Assembly: GCA_030248295.1 (NCBI GenBank)
Contig: JASANH010000209.1
Span: forward strand, 1-64,000
Direction of reading: 5' to 3'
DNA length: 64,000 nucleotides
Source of the DNA: Mesodorylaimus sp. YZB2_4
Taxonomy: Eukaryota > Nematoda > Enoplea > Dorylaimida > Dorylaimidae
The translations under genes were made by a program, and so were the position numbers. The notes under the pieces were generated by a model, which did no database searches, was not told where the DNA came from, and worked only from the letters and a program-made list of their open reading frames with translations. Within the stretch, counting starts at the first letter, position 1; each line of letters begins with the position of its first letter. Positions 11,164-26,800 of this stretch are shown here, piece by piece.

Positions 11164-13039
11164 TCTGGCGCGAGTGAAAAAACGAATGGAAATTCGAAAC
11201 TTTCAGCCTCACTACACTACTCTGCTCTAACTACGTCAGCAGAAAAGAGAGTGACCATGCGCAACAGCAGCGTGTTGTCTCGACTTTACACTCCTGGAAG
11301 TGACCAATAGCGTATGAAGAAACTGACGCGTGTGATCACGTGAATTGCATGCGATTGAAATTCCCCCCCCCCCCCTCAATCACAATGATCAAGGATTTCC
11401 GGAGCCCAAGGATTGCCGGATCGCCAGACAAGGTTCTGCAAGAAGAAATAAAAACGAATTATCGTGACACAGACTAAGCTAGAAGAACTTGCAATGCATT
11501 TTTCATATGACAAAGATATGGCTCTCTGCTGACCGTTTCGGTTTGAGACGTGTTCTTGCAAATATCGAACGCTCTTGCTGGACAGAAAACTGAAGAACAA
11601 TTTCTTCGTTACCTTACGCAACCTACTGTACTTGGACGACCCTTCTCGTCGTCGCTGGTGTGCGTCGTGGCGTGTCGATGTAGATCTGCCACACGAGTAA
11701 ATGACTTGCGGCATACATCGCATTGGAACGAGTGTGACGTAGTTAAGCTTCTGAAACTACACCACACCACACTCAAACACGCTTACCCATCGAACGGAAG
11801 TAATAGGGCTGGAATCGCGACCCGCCTCGAAGACGAGGGAAGCGAGCCATGACGAAATCAAAAGAAAAAGAAAGAGAACGTATGAGGCGACTTTACTGTC
11901 GAAAATCGAGAATAGGAACTGACTGGTTAAGGAAATCCTACGCCTTATATACCAGTCCTACAACACGTGGATATACGCACAAACTAGTTGTCAAACAATA
12001 GCGGTCAAAACAATCAAAGGTCGATCGGAGAAATGCACGTCAACTAGGGTTAGGCCTGTGGATAGACAAATATGCAAAACACATGTTAGAGGATTCGCGG
12101 AAACCAGTTCGCCTGATGCAGACTGGCAATCTTGATTAGGAACGTTGTCGCACGAGGGCGGGAAACCATGATGGAAGGAAAATGGAATTTTTCCGCCATG
12201 CGAAAGGGGCCCCAATTAATAAAGCACCTTGCTCCCTTCATCTTTCGAAAAGTGCATTCGCTACTGCCTTCTGAATTTTGAATCATTTGCATGTTCTGCT
12301 TCAATCTTTCACAACTCACTTTCTGCAAGTTCCTTTTTACAAAATCGTAGTGACACGCTCGTTGGTCAGGCTTGTGAATTGTTGCCTATTTGTCTTGATA
12401 CCCGCAAAGTTTTTTCCTGGACGGCTCACAGGTTTCTTGCACTAGGGCCCTACCTCTCACACTTGCACTTCTAACTTTTGAGCATGTTTGTGGTGAAACA
12501 GATCACATGATTTTTTTCTCAACAATGAATTTAAGATAACCTGCCTACGTGCTGTTTTTTTTATTGCCGCAGTTTGATCCTCGATGCAGGATATTGCGTT
12601 TCATGATAGTTTACATGGGCGATCGTCTTCAAAATTTTCTTACTTACAAAGCAACTTTTTCGAAGATCGTCATCTGCTACTTGTTGCGGATATGCATGAT
12701 CGATTGATATGAACATTTTGAAAACACATATCAGCGGTCACAATGTTGCGCATGGGGAACTTGCTAGGAATAACTCCAAAAGCTCGTGTCTGTTTCTCGA
12801 AATACATTTTATCATCAGCATACAGTACTGTACGAGTAATAAAATTTTGCCGCAAATATCGCCAGAACATCATCACAATACAATACAAAATCGGTAATGA
12901 ATGTGAATCGCAAGCACGCACAGTTAGTCATAGACAAATGTATCATACTGTTTCAGTAATCACAAAGCGCTAAAAAAGTCTTCATCGCGCTCAGATATTC
13001 CCCTCTCTCTCTCTCGTCGCCTGTTAATTCGTCAGTGTC
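11164..13039. other. no recognisable gene
   Basis: This holds a 13-base C run at 11363-11375, a short CT microsatellite near 13003 and unsupported short frames. The part just after 11163 is probably the upstream region of the membrane-protein gene. Confidence 0.35.
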
Positions 13040-14726
13040 GCTTGGTGTCAGTGACTTGCTTGACACGCTGAACAATAGCATGGGGAGGGGCAATCGATCC
13101 AAAGTCTATAGCCATTGGAGGACGAAATTATTTGGTGTCGGGCGGCCCTGACTGCTTCTGATTTCCATTTCGTCGATGAATGCGGGCAATCTTTGCGCAA
13201 GTGCAACTCTGATCGAGGGAAGCCCTTAAACTTGCGCAACATCTCCAACGCGGCCTTGACTGTTGTCATGTAGATGTCATAGATCTCCAATCTTGTCAGC
13301 ATCGGACAATATCGCACGAAAGCAGCGATGGTCAATCGTTCGATTGTGTTGCCCCACAGGTTGACACGTTCTAGACGACCACACTCGGCCAATGCGCGCA
13401 GACCGAAATCAATAGGCGGGTTCGATTTATGCATAAAACGCCGAAATTCGAATTCGCAAACGGACAAACTTGGTCAGGGCCCTGATTCCACAGTCGGTGA
13501 CCTTGTCCTCGCTGAAAGTAAAACAGGCATCCAACGCTAATCGTTCCAACAGCTCGCAACAAGAGGCGGTCGGTGCAGAAGAGGCGGTCAGTGATTCGTC
13601 GTTGATCAGACAAGTCCAGGTCACGCAGAAAACGCATCTTTCGCAGATTTGGCACATATTCGAACATCAGTAATAAAAAGTTTAACGACGACAATTTGAA
13701 GGACCTGAGCATTGACGCCATGCCCACAAAATCATTGAGATATTGATCGTCTCTGAACGATACACTTATGTCTGCTAGAGTCGGATTACTTTAAACCAAC
13801 TTGCGGACGATGCTTTTGCCGCAGCTGTCCAATTTTAAGTGTTCTATTTTCTCGCACTTCACATCAAACATGATGAATTCCACGGTGGTAATGACGAGGT
13901 CTTTGGGATTCGGACAGGACAACATCACCGCGCCACCTTCCATGTGCATTAGGTGCATTTTCTTCAGGTTCGGACAATTCCGCGTCAACTCGCGGATGAT
14001 GCTACTTCGGCACTTTTTCATGTCCACGCTCTTTAGCTTCTCGCACCTGACGTCGAAAACGAGATCGCCAGAATAAAAAATGACGAGTTCTCGCAAGTTT
14101 GGGCAATTGGCTAGGAATTGGTTGAAGCAATTGTTCTCGATGAAGGTACCCCACAGGACCACCGATCGGAGACTCGGCCACTGGGTCGTCAAAAGCAAGA
14201 GAGTGCATTCGAAGGGAATCAAATCAGTTTTCAGTAGTTTAAAATTTCTTGAACACATTGCAAGTACCTTCACCGTCCATTCGATCGGAATATTGCCAAA
14301 AACATTCATTTTGAAGTCGACCTCTTCTGTATATCGAATGGCCCACATTGAAATCCTTCGAAATCGGCGACTAACACGACCCAAACGGATGCGCATTTTG
14401 AACGGAAGTTGTCTAAAAATGGTGAGCCAAACGTGACCGGGAAGTCGGAGAAAAAAGACTCGAGGTTTCGACTGGAAGATCTTCATCAACGTTTTGAGCA
14501 TTCTGAACTTTGGGACGGGAAGAATGTGCTGTGACGACAGGATTGAAGCAAATTCACATTGAGTAGACAGCGATCGGGAATGGCGTACATTACCGCGCAC
14601 AGGCATTGTAGCTTTTGTTGATAGTGTACAGAATAGATCGATTGTTCTTACAGCATGCTCCTTCCACTTGGACCGCCAAATGTGAGCAGATTTACAGCAC
14701 TGTGCGTACCTATGCCTTACGCTCAT
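13040..14726 (-). pseudogene. F-box / leucine-rich-repeat gene, disrupted
   Basis: From 14726 a 311-codon frame encodes an F-box at residues 94-125 (RLPGHVWLTIFRQLPFKMR), the part of such proteins that binds SKP1 in SCF ubiquitin ligases. Leucine-rich repeats follow (NCPNLRELVIF, NCPNLKKMHLM, KIEHLKLDSCG), the usual substrate-binding part. The frame meets one TAA at 13791-13793, then goes on in the same frame with repeat-like sequence (VPNLRKMRFLRDLDL). Two changes of frame follow near 13.66 and 13.46 kb, with further repeats (CCELLERLALDACFTF, LRALAECGRLERVNLWG). I read this as one gene broken by a nonsense codon and two shifts. The alternative is a short functional protein ending at 13791. 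The true start may be an inner ATG, since the first 75 residues look unlike a known domain. Confidence 0.7.
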
Positions 14727-15243
14727 CCTATCAGGTCGTGTGTTCTGTCCAAACTAGCACTGGTACATTCGGTGATCGAGTGACTAAAGCTGCGGTGGCA
14801 TTCGTCGCACGCAAATATGGAGATAAAACGGCTCTGTATTGCAGTTGGTTTTGAAAAATGTCGACAAGGTTTACAGAAAAACAGAGATTCAAAATATGGT
14901 AGCTCGAATTTTGAATAAGTTGCTAGGGGCTAAGAGGAAAAGAATGTAAGATGCATGCAATCACATAGTCATGCTATGCATGCAATTGCATAGTCATGCT
15001 TAACTCATCGCACAAGCAAATACATGCACTCAAGGAGCGAAAGACACAGGAAAAACAAAGACAAATTAAAAGCGCAATGTAGAAATGTCTAAATGAAAGC
15101 GTAAACAACCGCCAAAAACTGTTTAGGAAGGCGCAGCATTCTATAAACGCGTAGACGAATATATGTGTAAAAAATTTGTTCACAAGACTCATCGTCAGTA
15201 AAATGCCTGGGGGGGGGGGCAATCAGATGATAGGCTTCGCATG

Positions 15244-16483
15244 TACGAGGGTCATGCTGAAAGTTTTTAGCGGCGCAAGAACAAAACTGATCTCAACGAT
15301 CATTTCATAACACCTTTTCGAAGTACTCTACTTTATCACGAATGCACAAATCCAGTCTCTTGAACCAACCGTCAAAGCAATTTTCAAAAGCATCTTTTTG
15401 GCATCATCTGCAAAGCCTCTTGCATGTCCGCCGCAGCCGCTTGTGGGTTTCCTGTGCCAGGTCGCGACTACAGACGGGGTGAGTGACCAAATGGACCCCC
15501 TTTCACGCAAAAAATCCAAAGACGTTGCAAGCATGTGTGAGTGGGTGAATTGTCTGGTGCAACAAAACACCCCTAAGACCACAGTGCGGCCAGGCCTCCT
15601 CGATCGACTTGAGTAGCGAGAGCAATCAGACTTCGGTTCATCACTCAGCATCAAAAGGCCTTCGATCTTCGAGTTCACCATTTTGAAAAACCTATTGCGA
15701 CGGAAGAAAACGGCAACCATTTTTTCCCTGTGCTCTTGGCTCTTGTCACTTTCGCTGGAGCGGCTCACGTTCAAAGACCCAAATTGTCGACTTCTTTTTC
15801 GTACCAGGATCATAACTATCGATTAATGTCTTATCCCCAGTGACGATGTTATCAATCAGCTTTGACCCACCATTCGCGAGTTTTTTCATCATAAAATGAC
15901 ATCAATTCACTCGCTCCTCTTTTTGCTCTTTGGTCAGGGGGTCCCACGACTAACAAGCTTCCATACGCCGAGGTGTTCGTGCAAAATCGAATGTACTGCC
16001 GCCGATCAAATATTTAACTTCTCTTCTATTTCTTCATACGTGCTGTTTCGATTGGCTCTAATGAGTGAGGCTATGCCGCGGATGTTCGGCGGATACTGCC
16101 TCGACAGTGCGACGAGATCTTGGCTCATCTTCAAATGTTTCTTGCCCACGTTTAAATTCCCAAATCCAGTTTTCGATTGCAGCAAGGCAAAGAGCCAGAT
16201 CTCTAAAAGCTTTCACCAATCTCTCATGGCTCTCATTGAATGACGAGCGGGGTGAGAAATCATAATCACCCAAAATTCACTGCGCCAAGGCAGCATCGTC
16301 GAACTTGCTCAGACATCTGACTGGGGTCAACTGTAGCAGCTCCAGCTCCAGATAGAGAAGGCGGAAGGCCTCGATAATTTACGCATGTACTATTGAGATG
16401 TGGCCCTATGCAATGTCAAAGAAATTCGCATCTCACAGATATCTATCGTGCCGCTACTAAAAACTTTCAGCATGGCCTCCGTA
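15244..16483 (-). mobile_element. mariner-family DNA transposon, inactive
   Basis: Terminal inverted repeats pair over about 28 bp: left CGAGGGTCATGCTGAAAGT, right ACTTTCAGCATGGCCTCCG. Each end is flanked by TA, the mariner target duplication. At 1.24 kb it has near full length. The minus strand encodes transposase remains: the N-terminal LFEDEP-like signature (TFEDEPRSRRT) near 16.1 kb, a helix-turn-helix region near 16.0 kb, a GDKTL..YDPGTKKKSTIWV-like stretch at 15.8 kb, and a C-terminal region near 15.35 kb. Stops and frame shifts run through all of it, so the enzyme is dead. Confidence 0.9.
15328..16273 (-). pseudogene. mariner transposase remains
   Basis: Two frame fragments carry the recognisable parts, at 16273-16058 (N-terminal) and 15813-15328 (catalytic and C-terminal). 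In the second fragment the expected second catalytic Asp region (HHDNAPAH-like in the family) is out of frame. The reading frame changes several times. Confidence 0.8.
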
Positions 16484-17379
16484 CGAGCGCTAACTCGACC
16501 TTATGACCTCTCCAATCCAAAGAAGATGCAACAGAGCTAGAACGACAAATGCGCTGACGTGGAAGAGCTTGTGAAAGAAGACCATCGAATAAAAGATGTT
16601 ATAATTGTTGTTTGTGAGAGTGCGACAGCTCTTCTTCGCGCTCGTACCGGCGAGTTCAGGCTGATCTTACAAGCGAGCGGTCCAAGGTCTTCAACAGCCC
16701 AAGCCTGGTAGAAAGGCTTAATCCTGCAGAGAATCGATCACTAAGACCCCGATTCCTCAACAAACCCCTCAGGCGTGTTCGCCGTGCCTCTCAAGGGTGC
16801 GTGCAACTGCTCTGTGCAGATACACTAGCCTGGCTGCTGGTCCAATACACCCGGTCCCAAGATGCCTGCGGTGACGAACAGTTCCACAGTCGGTGGTGCA
16901 GTAAAGACTTCCGTCAACACCAGAGGATCCTTTACGAAGCACAACAAAGCACGACTATGTCTCAACGGTCCTAGATCTTACCCACCGACAAATCCGCAGA
17001 CGAACCAAGTACCTGCCCTGGAGTCAACTCCTGGACTCTTCCAGTATGAACCAAAGGAAACGACGACCGCAGAGGCCCTTTAAGGGTATGCTAATCGAAG
17101 TCCCTGGCTGGCGCCTGGCCTGCCCCACAGTTCTGCCAATGGTGTGGACAACACAAGGGGTGGCTACCCCCAAATTCAGAACAAAACAGATGGAAACCGA
17201 ATCGAGTGTAAACAAGCGAGGGAGAGCCCCGATCTCTCCAGGCGGCCTGCTCTTATACCGCCCTGGCTCCTCCTCACCGAGCCAACTGCCCAAGGCACAC
17301 CCCCTAGAACTCCAGGCGCCCACAAGCGGCAATGGTCACAACAAAGGTGTCCGACAGCGAAGGAAGTGAGCGTGTCATG
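16484..17379. other. no recognisable gene
   Basis: Several overlapping open frames near 16.86-17.38 kb are proline-rich and match nothing I know. They might be remains of the 5' part of the LINE that follows, but I cannot support that. Confidence 0.3.
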
Positions 17380-17862
17380 GTAGCGTCGAAACTTTGTATT
17401 TTATGCGAGAAATCGAATTTATCCAAGGCCTGCGCGAGACGGGTGCTCAGAGACCCGACAATTAAGCAGACCTGTATTTTTCAATTGAAACGTTCAACGA
17501 CAAAGCTCCCTACTTTGACTTTGAATGGCCATTTGATTCATTTTTCGTGAAGTATGTAGGAGTGCTTTTTTTGATGAATTTGCAGTTCGCTCAGCATTGC
17601 TACGAGATTGGAGCTTCTTCACGACGAATGATTGGTGCTTTTCGTAGAAAGTTTGATAAATTCACATCGCAAGTTTTGGAGGCAGTGTATCTTCGTTGCG
17701 TTCGCCCTCGCTTGGACTACGGTTGTGCTGCATGGTCTCAAAGCCAAAAAAGTTAGTGGATGACCAGGAAAAAACGCAAAAGTTTGCGGCAAGAGCAGTT
17801 CTAAATAATTGGACAATACCGTACGAATCTGCCCAAGAGGCATTAAATTGGGTTATTTTTAT
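17380..17862 (+). mobile_element. non-LTR (LINE) retrotransposon 3' fragment
   Basis: The translation carries the region after the reverse-transcriptase palm: KYVGVLF, then FAQHCYEIGASSRRMIGAF and VYLRCVRPRLDYGCAAWS, followed in another frame by KKLVDDQEKTQKFAAR. This order (Y-LGV, H.., a helix, R..LEY/DYG..AW) is typical of Jockey/CR1-like LINE polymerases. Two shifts, near 17548 and 17750, break it. The 5' part is missing, which is usual for LINE copies. It is cut at its right end by the TIR element at 17864. Confidence 0.75.
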
Positions 17863-17863
17863 A

Positions 17864-18656
17864 GGTTACATGACAAAAGACCGCGTCCAAAAGACCGCGG
17901 CGAGATAAGACCGCCTGACAAATTGACCGCTGGTCATAATACCGCGCGTAAAAAAGACCGAACACAAAATGACCGAAAATAAACAAAGAAGGTCAGATAG
18001 ATAGGGTATTGATGTTGCTAGTTTTCCGATGAAATTGTGAAATGCCTTTGACTGTTATCGAGAGCCTTAAAGACTGCGATTTGTTCCTTCGTCACGGATA
18101 GCTTAATGATTTGTCAAGAAGAAGGAAAGAGGGAAAGGTTTTCAGGAAATGCATAGTTTATAAGAAGGCGGAGTGTCCTGCTCGGATGCAGAGGGCTAAC
18201 GACGCAGTCACAAAGGCGTCATCATTCGCACACAGCTCCTGATACAGCTAGAACAGATGGAAAAATGCAGATGCTAAAACAGCCAAATCCGCGGTCGCTG
18301 GGGGAACTAATCATTCCTCATGAGTACCAGCTGACTGAACCTGGCCAGGCGCTTTTGCTGTTTGGTCCCCAGGCAACGGCTGGTATAAGGCTGGCTGAAG
18401 CGTTATATCAGCCTAAGCTCAAGTCTTATACCAGACTAAGCCTAAGCCTAATACCAACCTAAGTTAACCTATGTTGGGGACCAAACAGCAAAAGTGCCAG
18501 CTTGGCGTATGTGACAGTGATTCATATGTGACAAAGTATGAAAACGCGGTCTTTTGTCGCCGCGGTCATCTGTGTCTGCGGTCTTATTGCACGCGGTCTT
18601 TTGACCGCGGTCATTTGTCGCGAGTTTTTTTTGTTGGCGGTCTTTTGTCGTGCGTC
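17864..18656. mobile_element. TIR element with repeated GACCGC termini, copy A
   Basis: The left end starts GGTTACATGACAAAAGACCGC and holds further GACCGC words. The right end holds the complement several times and ends GGCGGTCTTTTGTCG. A second copy lies at 61734-62422 with the same order of internal sequence (GTGTCCTGCTCGG, GGAGCTAATCATTCCTGA). No transposase frame is seen. The pairing of many short subterminal repeats is unlike a simple MITE. The class is unknown to me. Confidence 0.8.
18348..18498. mobile_element. 151-bp MITE nested in the copy A element
   Basis: A 21-23 bp terminal inverted repeat, left GGCGCTTTTGCTGTTTGGTC, has its near-perfect complement ending at 18498. The homologous place in copy B (near 62305) lacks this segment, which proves it is an insertion. 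The interior is rich in CCTAAGC and TATACC words. No coding sequence. Confidence 0.85.
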
Positions 18657-18843
18657 GATTTTTATCTGATCGCAGGAACCATCACAAACTGTTTCAACTA
18701 TGTGGATATTACCGTGGTCACGCGGCTTATCTGAATCGGCGTTTTGTGCACACGGACATGTGTGGTCGTCGTGTAAGTGCTCGTTTAACGAAGAAGGGAA
18801 CATCGCCAACTTTGAGAAACTAAAAATTGTAGCATGTTACTAT

Positions 18844-19192
18844 GTGCAAGAGAAAGCTCTGTGCAAAATATTAGCGGCGTCTGGCCAACTGGTCAGCAGT
18901 GGTCAGTGTCCGAAGTCCTGAAGTTTTGTGTGGTAAGGAAGCAAAAGCGTAAGGAAGCGTAGGAAGCGTAGGGTGTGTGGTAAGGAAGCGTTGAGGAAAA
19001 AATGCAGAGTTCTTTCCAAACTCGGTTTTTGGGTTTGGAGCTACGAATTTAAGCTTCCAACACTCGGGTTTGGGGTTTTTTGCCGAAAAAACCCAAAAAA
19101 TATACCAGAATTTGAAAATTTCATTGTACTCTACCACTGCTGACCAGTTGGCCAGACGCCTCTAATATTTTGCACAGAGCTTTCTTTTGCAC
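18844..19192. mobile_element. 349-bp MITE with ~59-bp inverted repeats
   Basis: The left arm, from GTGCAAGAGAAAGCTCTGTG through TCTGGCCAACTGGTCAGCAG, is matched in reverse complement at 19134-19192 with few differences. Between them are tandem GTAAGGAAGC words (18930-18996) and AT-rich sequence. Too small to encode a transposase. Confidence 0.85.
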
Positions 19193-19741
19193 CCAGGAAT
19201 GGCTCGTAGGGAGAGATGGGGGGGGGAGCGGGTTGCTGAGTAGTCGAGGTCTTAGTGATCGATACTTTGCAGGATAAGCCTTTCTACAGGCTGGCTACCA
19301 GGCTGGCTATTGAAGAACTTGGACCACTCGCTTGTGAGATCAGCCCAAACCCAGCGGCATGTGAGCGAAGAAGATCGGTCGCTTGCTTAAATACTGAGTG
19401 GTCTGACCGCCCAGGCAGTCATTCTGTACGCTTCAAACTGTCACTGTAAATCGAGCCTTGTATCCTCTGGGCTTGGCCTCTTTGAAACCTTGCTTTCTGT
19501 TGATCCCAAGAAGTTCCTCAAAGCAAAATGAATTCAAGAATGAAAACACGCAATGCCCTCAGCACTGCTTGTGGTGCCCTTATATTCTTGTTAGCCGTGT
19601 CAAAAAGTGGTGTGCGCGGCAGCCAGCCCGGAAAAAGAAATTTGCATGGCGTATATTTCGAGTGTTGATCAGATAATCGATTCTCTTTTTGTTTTGTTTG
19701 GCATTCTTCGAAATTTAGCAGAGTTTTGAAAGAATTTTACG
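19193..19741. promoter_or_regulatory. upstream region of DLD
   Basis: It holds a 9-base G run at 19218 and AT-rich sequence close to the DLD start. The DLD promoter must lie here or further left, but no core motif is convincing. Confidence 0.3.
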
Positions 19742-23544
<3,803 letters not shown>

Positions 23545-23680
23545 GCTCACTGCCAGCGTAGATTATGGACGAGTGTGTTAGGACGGCGTAGATTATAGAA
23601 TAATTAAACTGTCTGCCGGTATCTGCTGTTAGTAAGGTACACGTTTCCTATGTTGTGCAGTAAGGGTTAGCAGGTTTTGC

Positions 23681-23686
23681 TTTATT
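23681..23686 (-). terminator. poly(A) signal for OPLAH
   Basis: Minus-strand AATAAA lies about 117 bases past the OPLAH stop codon. Because the two genes converge here, the OPLAH 3' end would lie close to that of DLD. Confidence 0.5.
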
Positions 23687-23802
23687 CATGACTTTTCTGC
23701 AAGGATCGTCGAAAACTGAGCAAGCCTCACCTCAGAGAGCTTCCTGAATCAACACCATAAAAAATTAAGAACCTATAATCTAAAAATAAGAGCTAGAAAA
23801 TT

Positions 23803-26800
23803 CTAGGCACTTTCTTGAATCATCTGATAAGACACTAAACTTCCGGCCGCTTTGACAGTATGACCAATGGTGTCACCGATCGTCTTCAATATGGACTTGT
23901 GTTCTTGTCCCGACTCATCACCCCACCCACCTCCGCCAGGGGTATTAAGTATAAAAACGTCCTGCAACCAATAATAATCAGCAAGTATTCTGAAATCCCC
24001 AGCAGATCAGTGTAGATTCTTACCCCAGCCTCCACAGGCACTGACGTTTTCGCGCCAAGATTAACTGTTCGTCCATTTTTGAAACGCAGTAAGTTCAGGC
24101 CTTTCACGCCAGGCTTTCCACCTGAAAAGAGGAGAAAATGAACACGGCTTAAAGTACATGCTGGCTGGTGCCTGAGGGGACATGATAAATCCAGCTGCAC
24201 ATGGACAGTGCTGAAGTCCAAGCTGAAGCCCAAAAACAGGAGGGTTACCTCAATCAAAGGTCGCCCACGAGAGTTCAAATTGATAGGGCCTCAGAATTAA
24301 CCAGACCAGAGACAAGTTTCCAAGGCAACCATGTCTGCTACCAGAGTGAATTCCTGCCTTTTTATCCATGCTGATCATTCCAAGGGACAGTAGATTTTTG
24401 GCCCTTTTTCCCTTGGCTATGGAGAGGACTTAAGTTGTGTCAATCTGGGACGCATGCTGGGCAAGAGCGCGTGTTAGTCGCTACCCCGCCATGTCGCCGT
24501 TTACCCCCGTACCCAGCCCGCGCCGTGTGAGGGGACCGGATTAGAGAGCCTCCCGCGGCATAAGGCCTCTGCAGGACGGATGAAGGTTGAGTCACCCAAC
24601 ACCAGGCGTGCAAGCCGCTGGGAATTTGACCGAATTCTCAAACGGCCGGAGTCGAACCAATGTCGACCAGTTTCCAGCTCTGCAGAACCCAGTGAAGCCA
24701 GTCGACCTGGGTTCAACTCTGCCAAGCAAACTGTGACACACCCCTGTCACCGCTACACCACCCAGAGGCGGCAAGCGTGAATTTCTGGTGATTAGGACAT
24801 CAGCATCGACCGATCCGAGGGGTGGATCAATTCCTAATCCGATCCGACTACTGGATCGGCCAGACCGGCAGCTAAAACTTTTCGTGTTTTATCTGGTGTA
24901 AAATACTGTAATAAGAAAATCCTGTTTTTTTTCTCTCAGATCAGTATCATCCTGCTTTCGGCGCTAGTTAGCTCTCCTGTGTCCTTTTGAGACATTGGAC
25001 TGAGAGAGAGTGACAGCGAGGAGACAGGGCAGGTGAGTGAGGATACAGCCATCGATCTTTTACTTTTTTTAACAAATCGGCTGGATCCGATCGAGATCGG
25101 GCCGGTCCAGACTTTAGATCGGGATCGGCCGATGCTGGTTAGAACATTGGACACCACGGGTTCGATTCCCCCTAAGGGCGCATCTTTTTGACTGTCCTTA
25201 CTTGACTCTCCCCCCTCAGCATACCTTCACAGCCATACGGCGCAAACGCACGACGCTCGGTCAAAATCGACAATGTCAATTGTTTTCTAAACAAATATTC
25301 TCTGACAACGCCATCGCCGCCACCAAACCGTCCTTTTCCACCCGATCCGTTTCTCAAATGGAATCGATTGAGCACGATCGGATATCGTCGTTCCATAATT
25401 TCGGGGTCCGTTATCCTAGTATTGGTCATATGCGTATGGATTCCCGACCTCCCATGCCAATACGGCCCCGCCCCGGCACCGCCCGCCACCGTCTCGTAAT
25501 ATCCAACATTCTCATCACCGAATGTAATATTATTCATGCACCCTTGCGATGCAGCGCACGCTCTGAACGCTTTAAAAACCACATCGACGATACGTTGCGA
25601 TGTTTGCACATTGCCACCCACAACGGCCGCCGATTGACTCGGGTTGAGTATGGTGCCTTCGGGGAGTACACTCGTGATCGGTTTCATACAACCTTGATTC
25701 AATGGAATATCCCGACCCACCAAACACCGTATGCAATACACGATCTGGAACATACAGCTAGTAGGCCATGCAGTGCAAACCAACCAGTCCTCCATACCGC
25801 CGCTTGAGTCACAGCTTTGGGGGCATTACAGCTGCCGTACACTTCCACGCCGGTGCCAGTGAAATCGAAGACTCCTTCGCCCTGAAATGACAGTCCTTTT
25901 GTTAGTGCACAATGCACACCCGCGGACTCACGACTAGGTCCCTTTGACCAGAGCCCGTTGGGTCGGCTCGCAACCAGTTCGGCACCAACAGCCTGGTGCC
26001 CACCTGGTGTTGCAACACGCTATCCTCACCTCCACGATGGTGTCTCCTTAAACCAGAGACTGACCGTGCTAGGCCAAGTCGAGGGGAGAGATACACTTGG
26101 CACAAAACACGTCAAAGCAGCGACCTTCGACTGCGGTAGTCCAGTAAAACATCAACCTAATTGGTTGACGTGCCACCATCCTCTACGATCGCCCTCGGGA
26201 GAACCGATCACCGAGAAAAACGCTGCTGGGTAATAGCCTATGTCACACAAACAGGGCGACATGTACACTAAACCAGACCAGCGATCCCAGGGGCCCGGGT
26301 TCGATTCCCGCTCAGAGCTAACGTTTTATAATGTGTCCCTCTCTCAAATAACGCAGACCCCAAGAACTGTGAAGTAAATTTAATGCCACTTTTCAGCGTG
26401 TACACATTGATCATATTAGATAGCTGACATGTGCGCCTACAGTTGCCTTAGCAGGAAGCCTTTCCATATCAATGGACAATCGCCAGGGTAGATTTTACCC
26501 CCCCCCCCCCCAACCGTCGACTGTCACAGGGATCTAAAGTAGAGCCAAAACCTGGCAATGAGTCGAGCATAGAAGGCTCCACTGCAGAACTACAGCTTGG
26601 AAAGGCAAGCAAAAAACAGGGACCCTTTCGCTGGGGAGCTCAAACAGGTTTTTCTTAATTTTTATGGGTTAAGCTCCGCCCAGTTCCCCACTCACAACCC
26701 GTTTTGTCAATAGCTGGCCAACAGTCATTGTATGATAAGTTAGGCCGTGAGGTGACCACATTCCATGTGTGTGTCCGCACTAGGAGCACCTGCAAACGAG

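Noticed and set aside
16862-17383. Overlapping proline-rich plus-strand frames
   Set aside because: Composition is like non-coding GC-rich sequence and no known ORF1 or other motif is visible.
25202-25807. A 201-codon plus-strand frame
   Set aside because: It is the antisense shadow of the largest OPLAH exon, whose minus-strand protein is clear.
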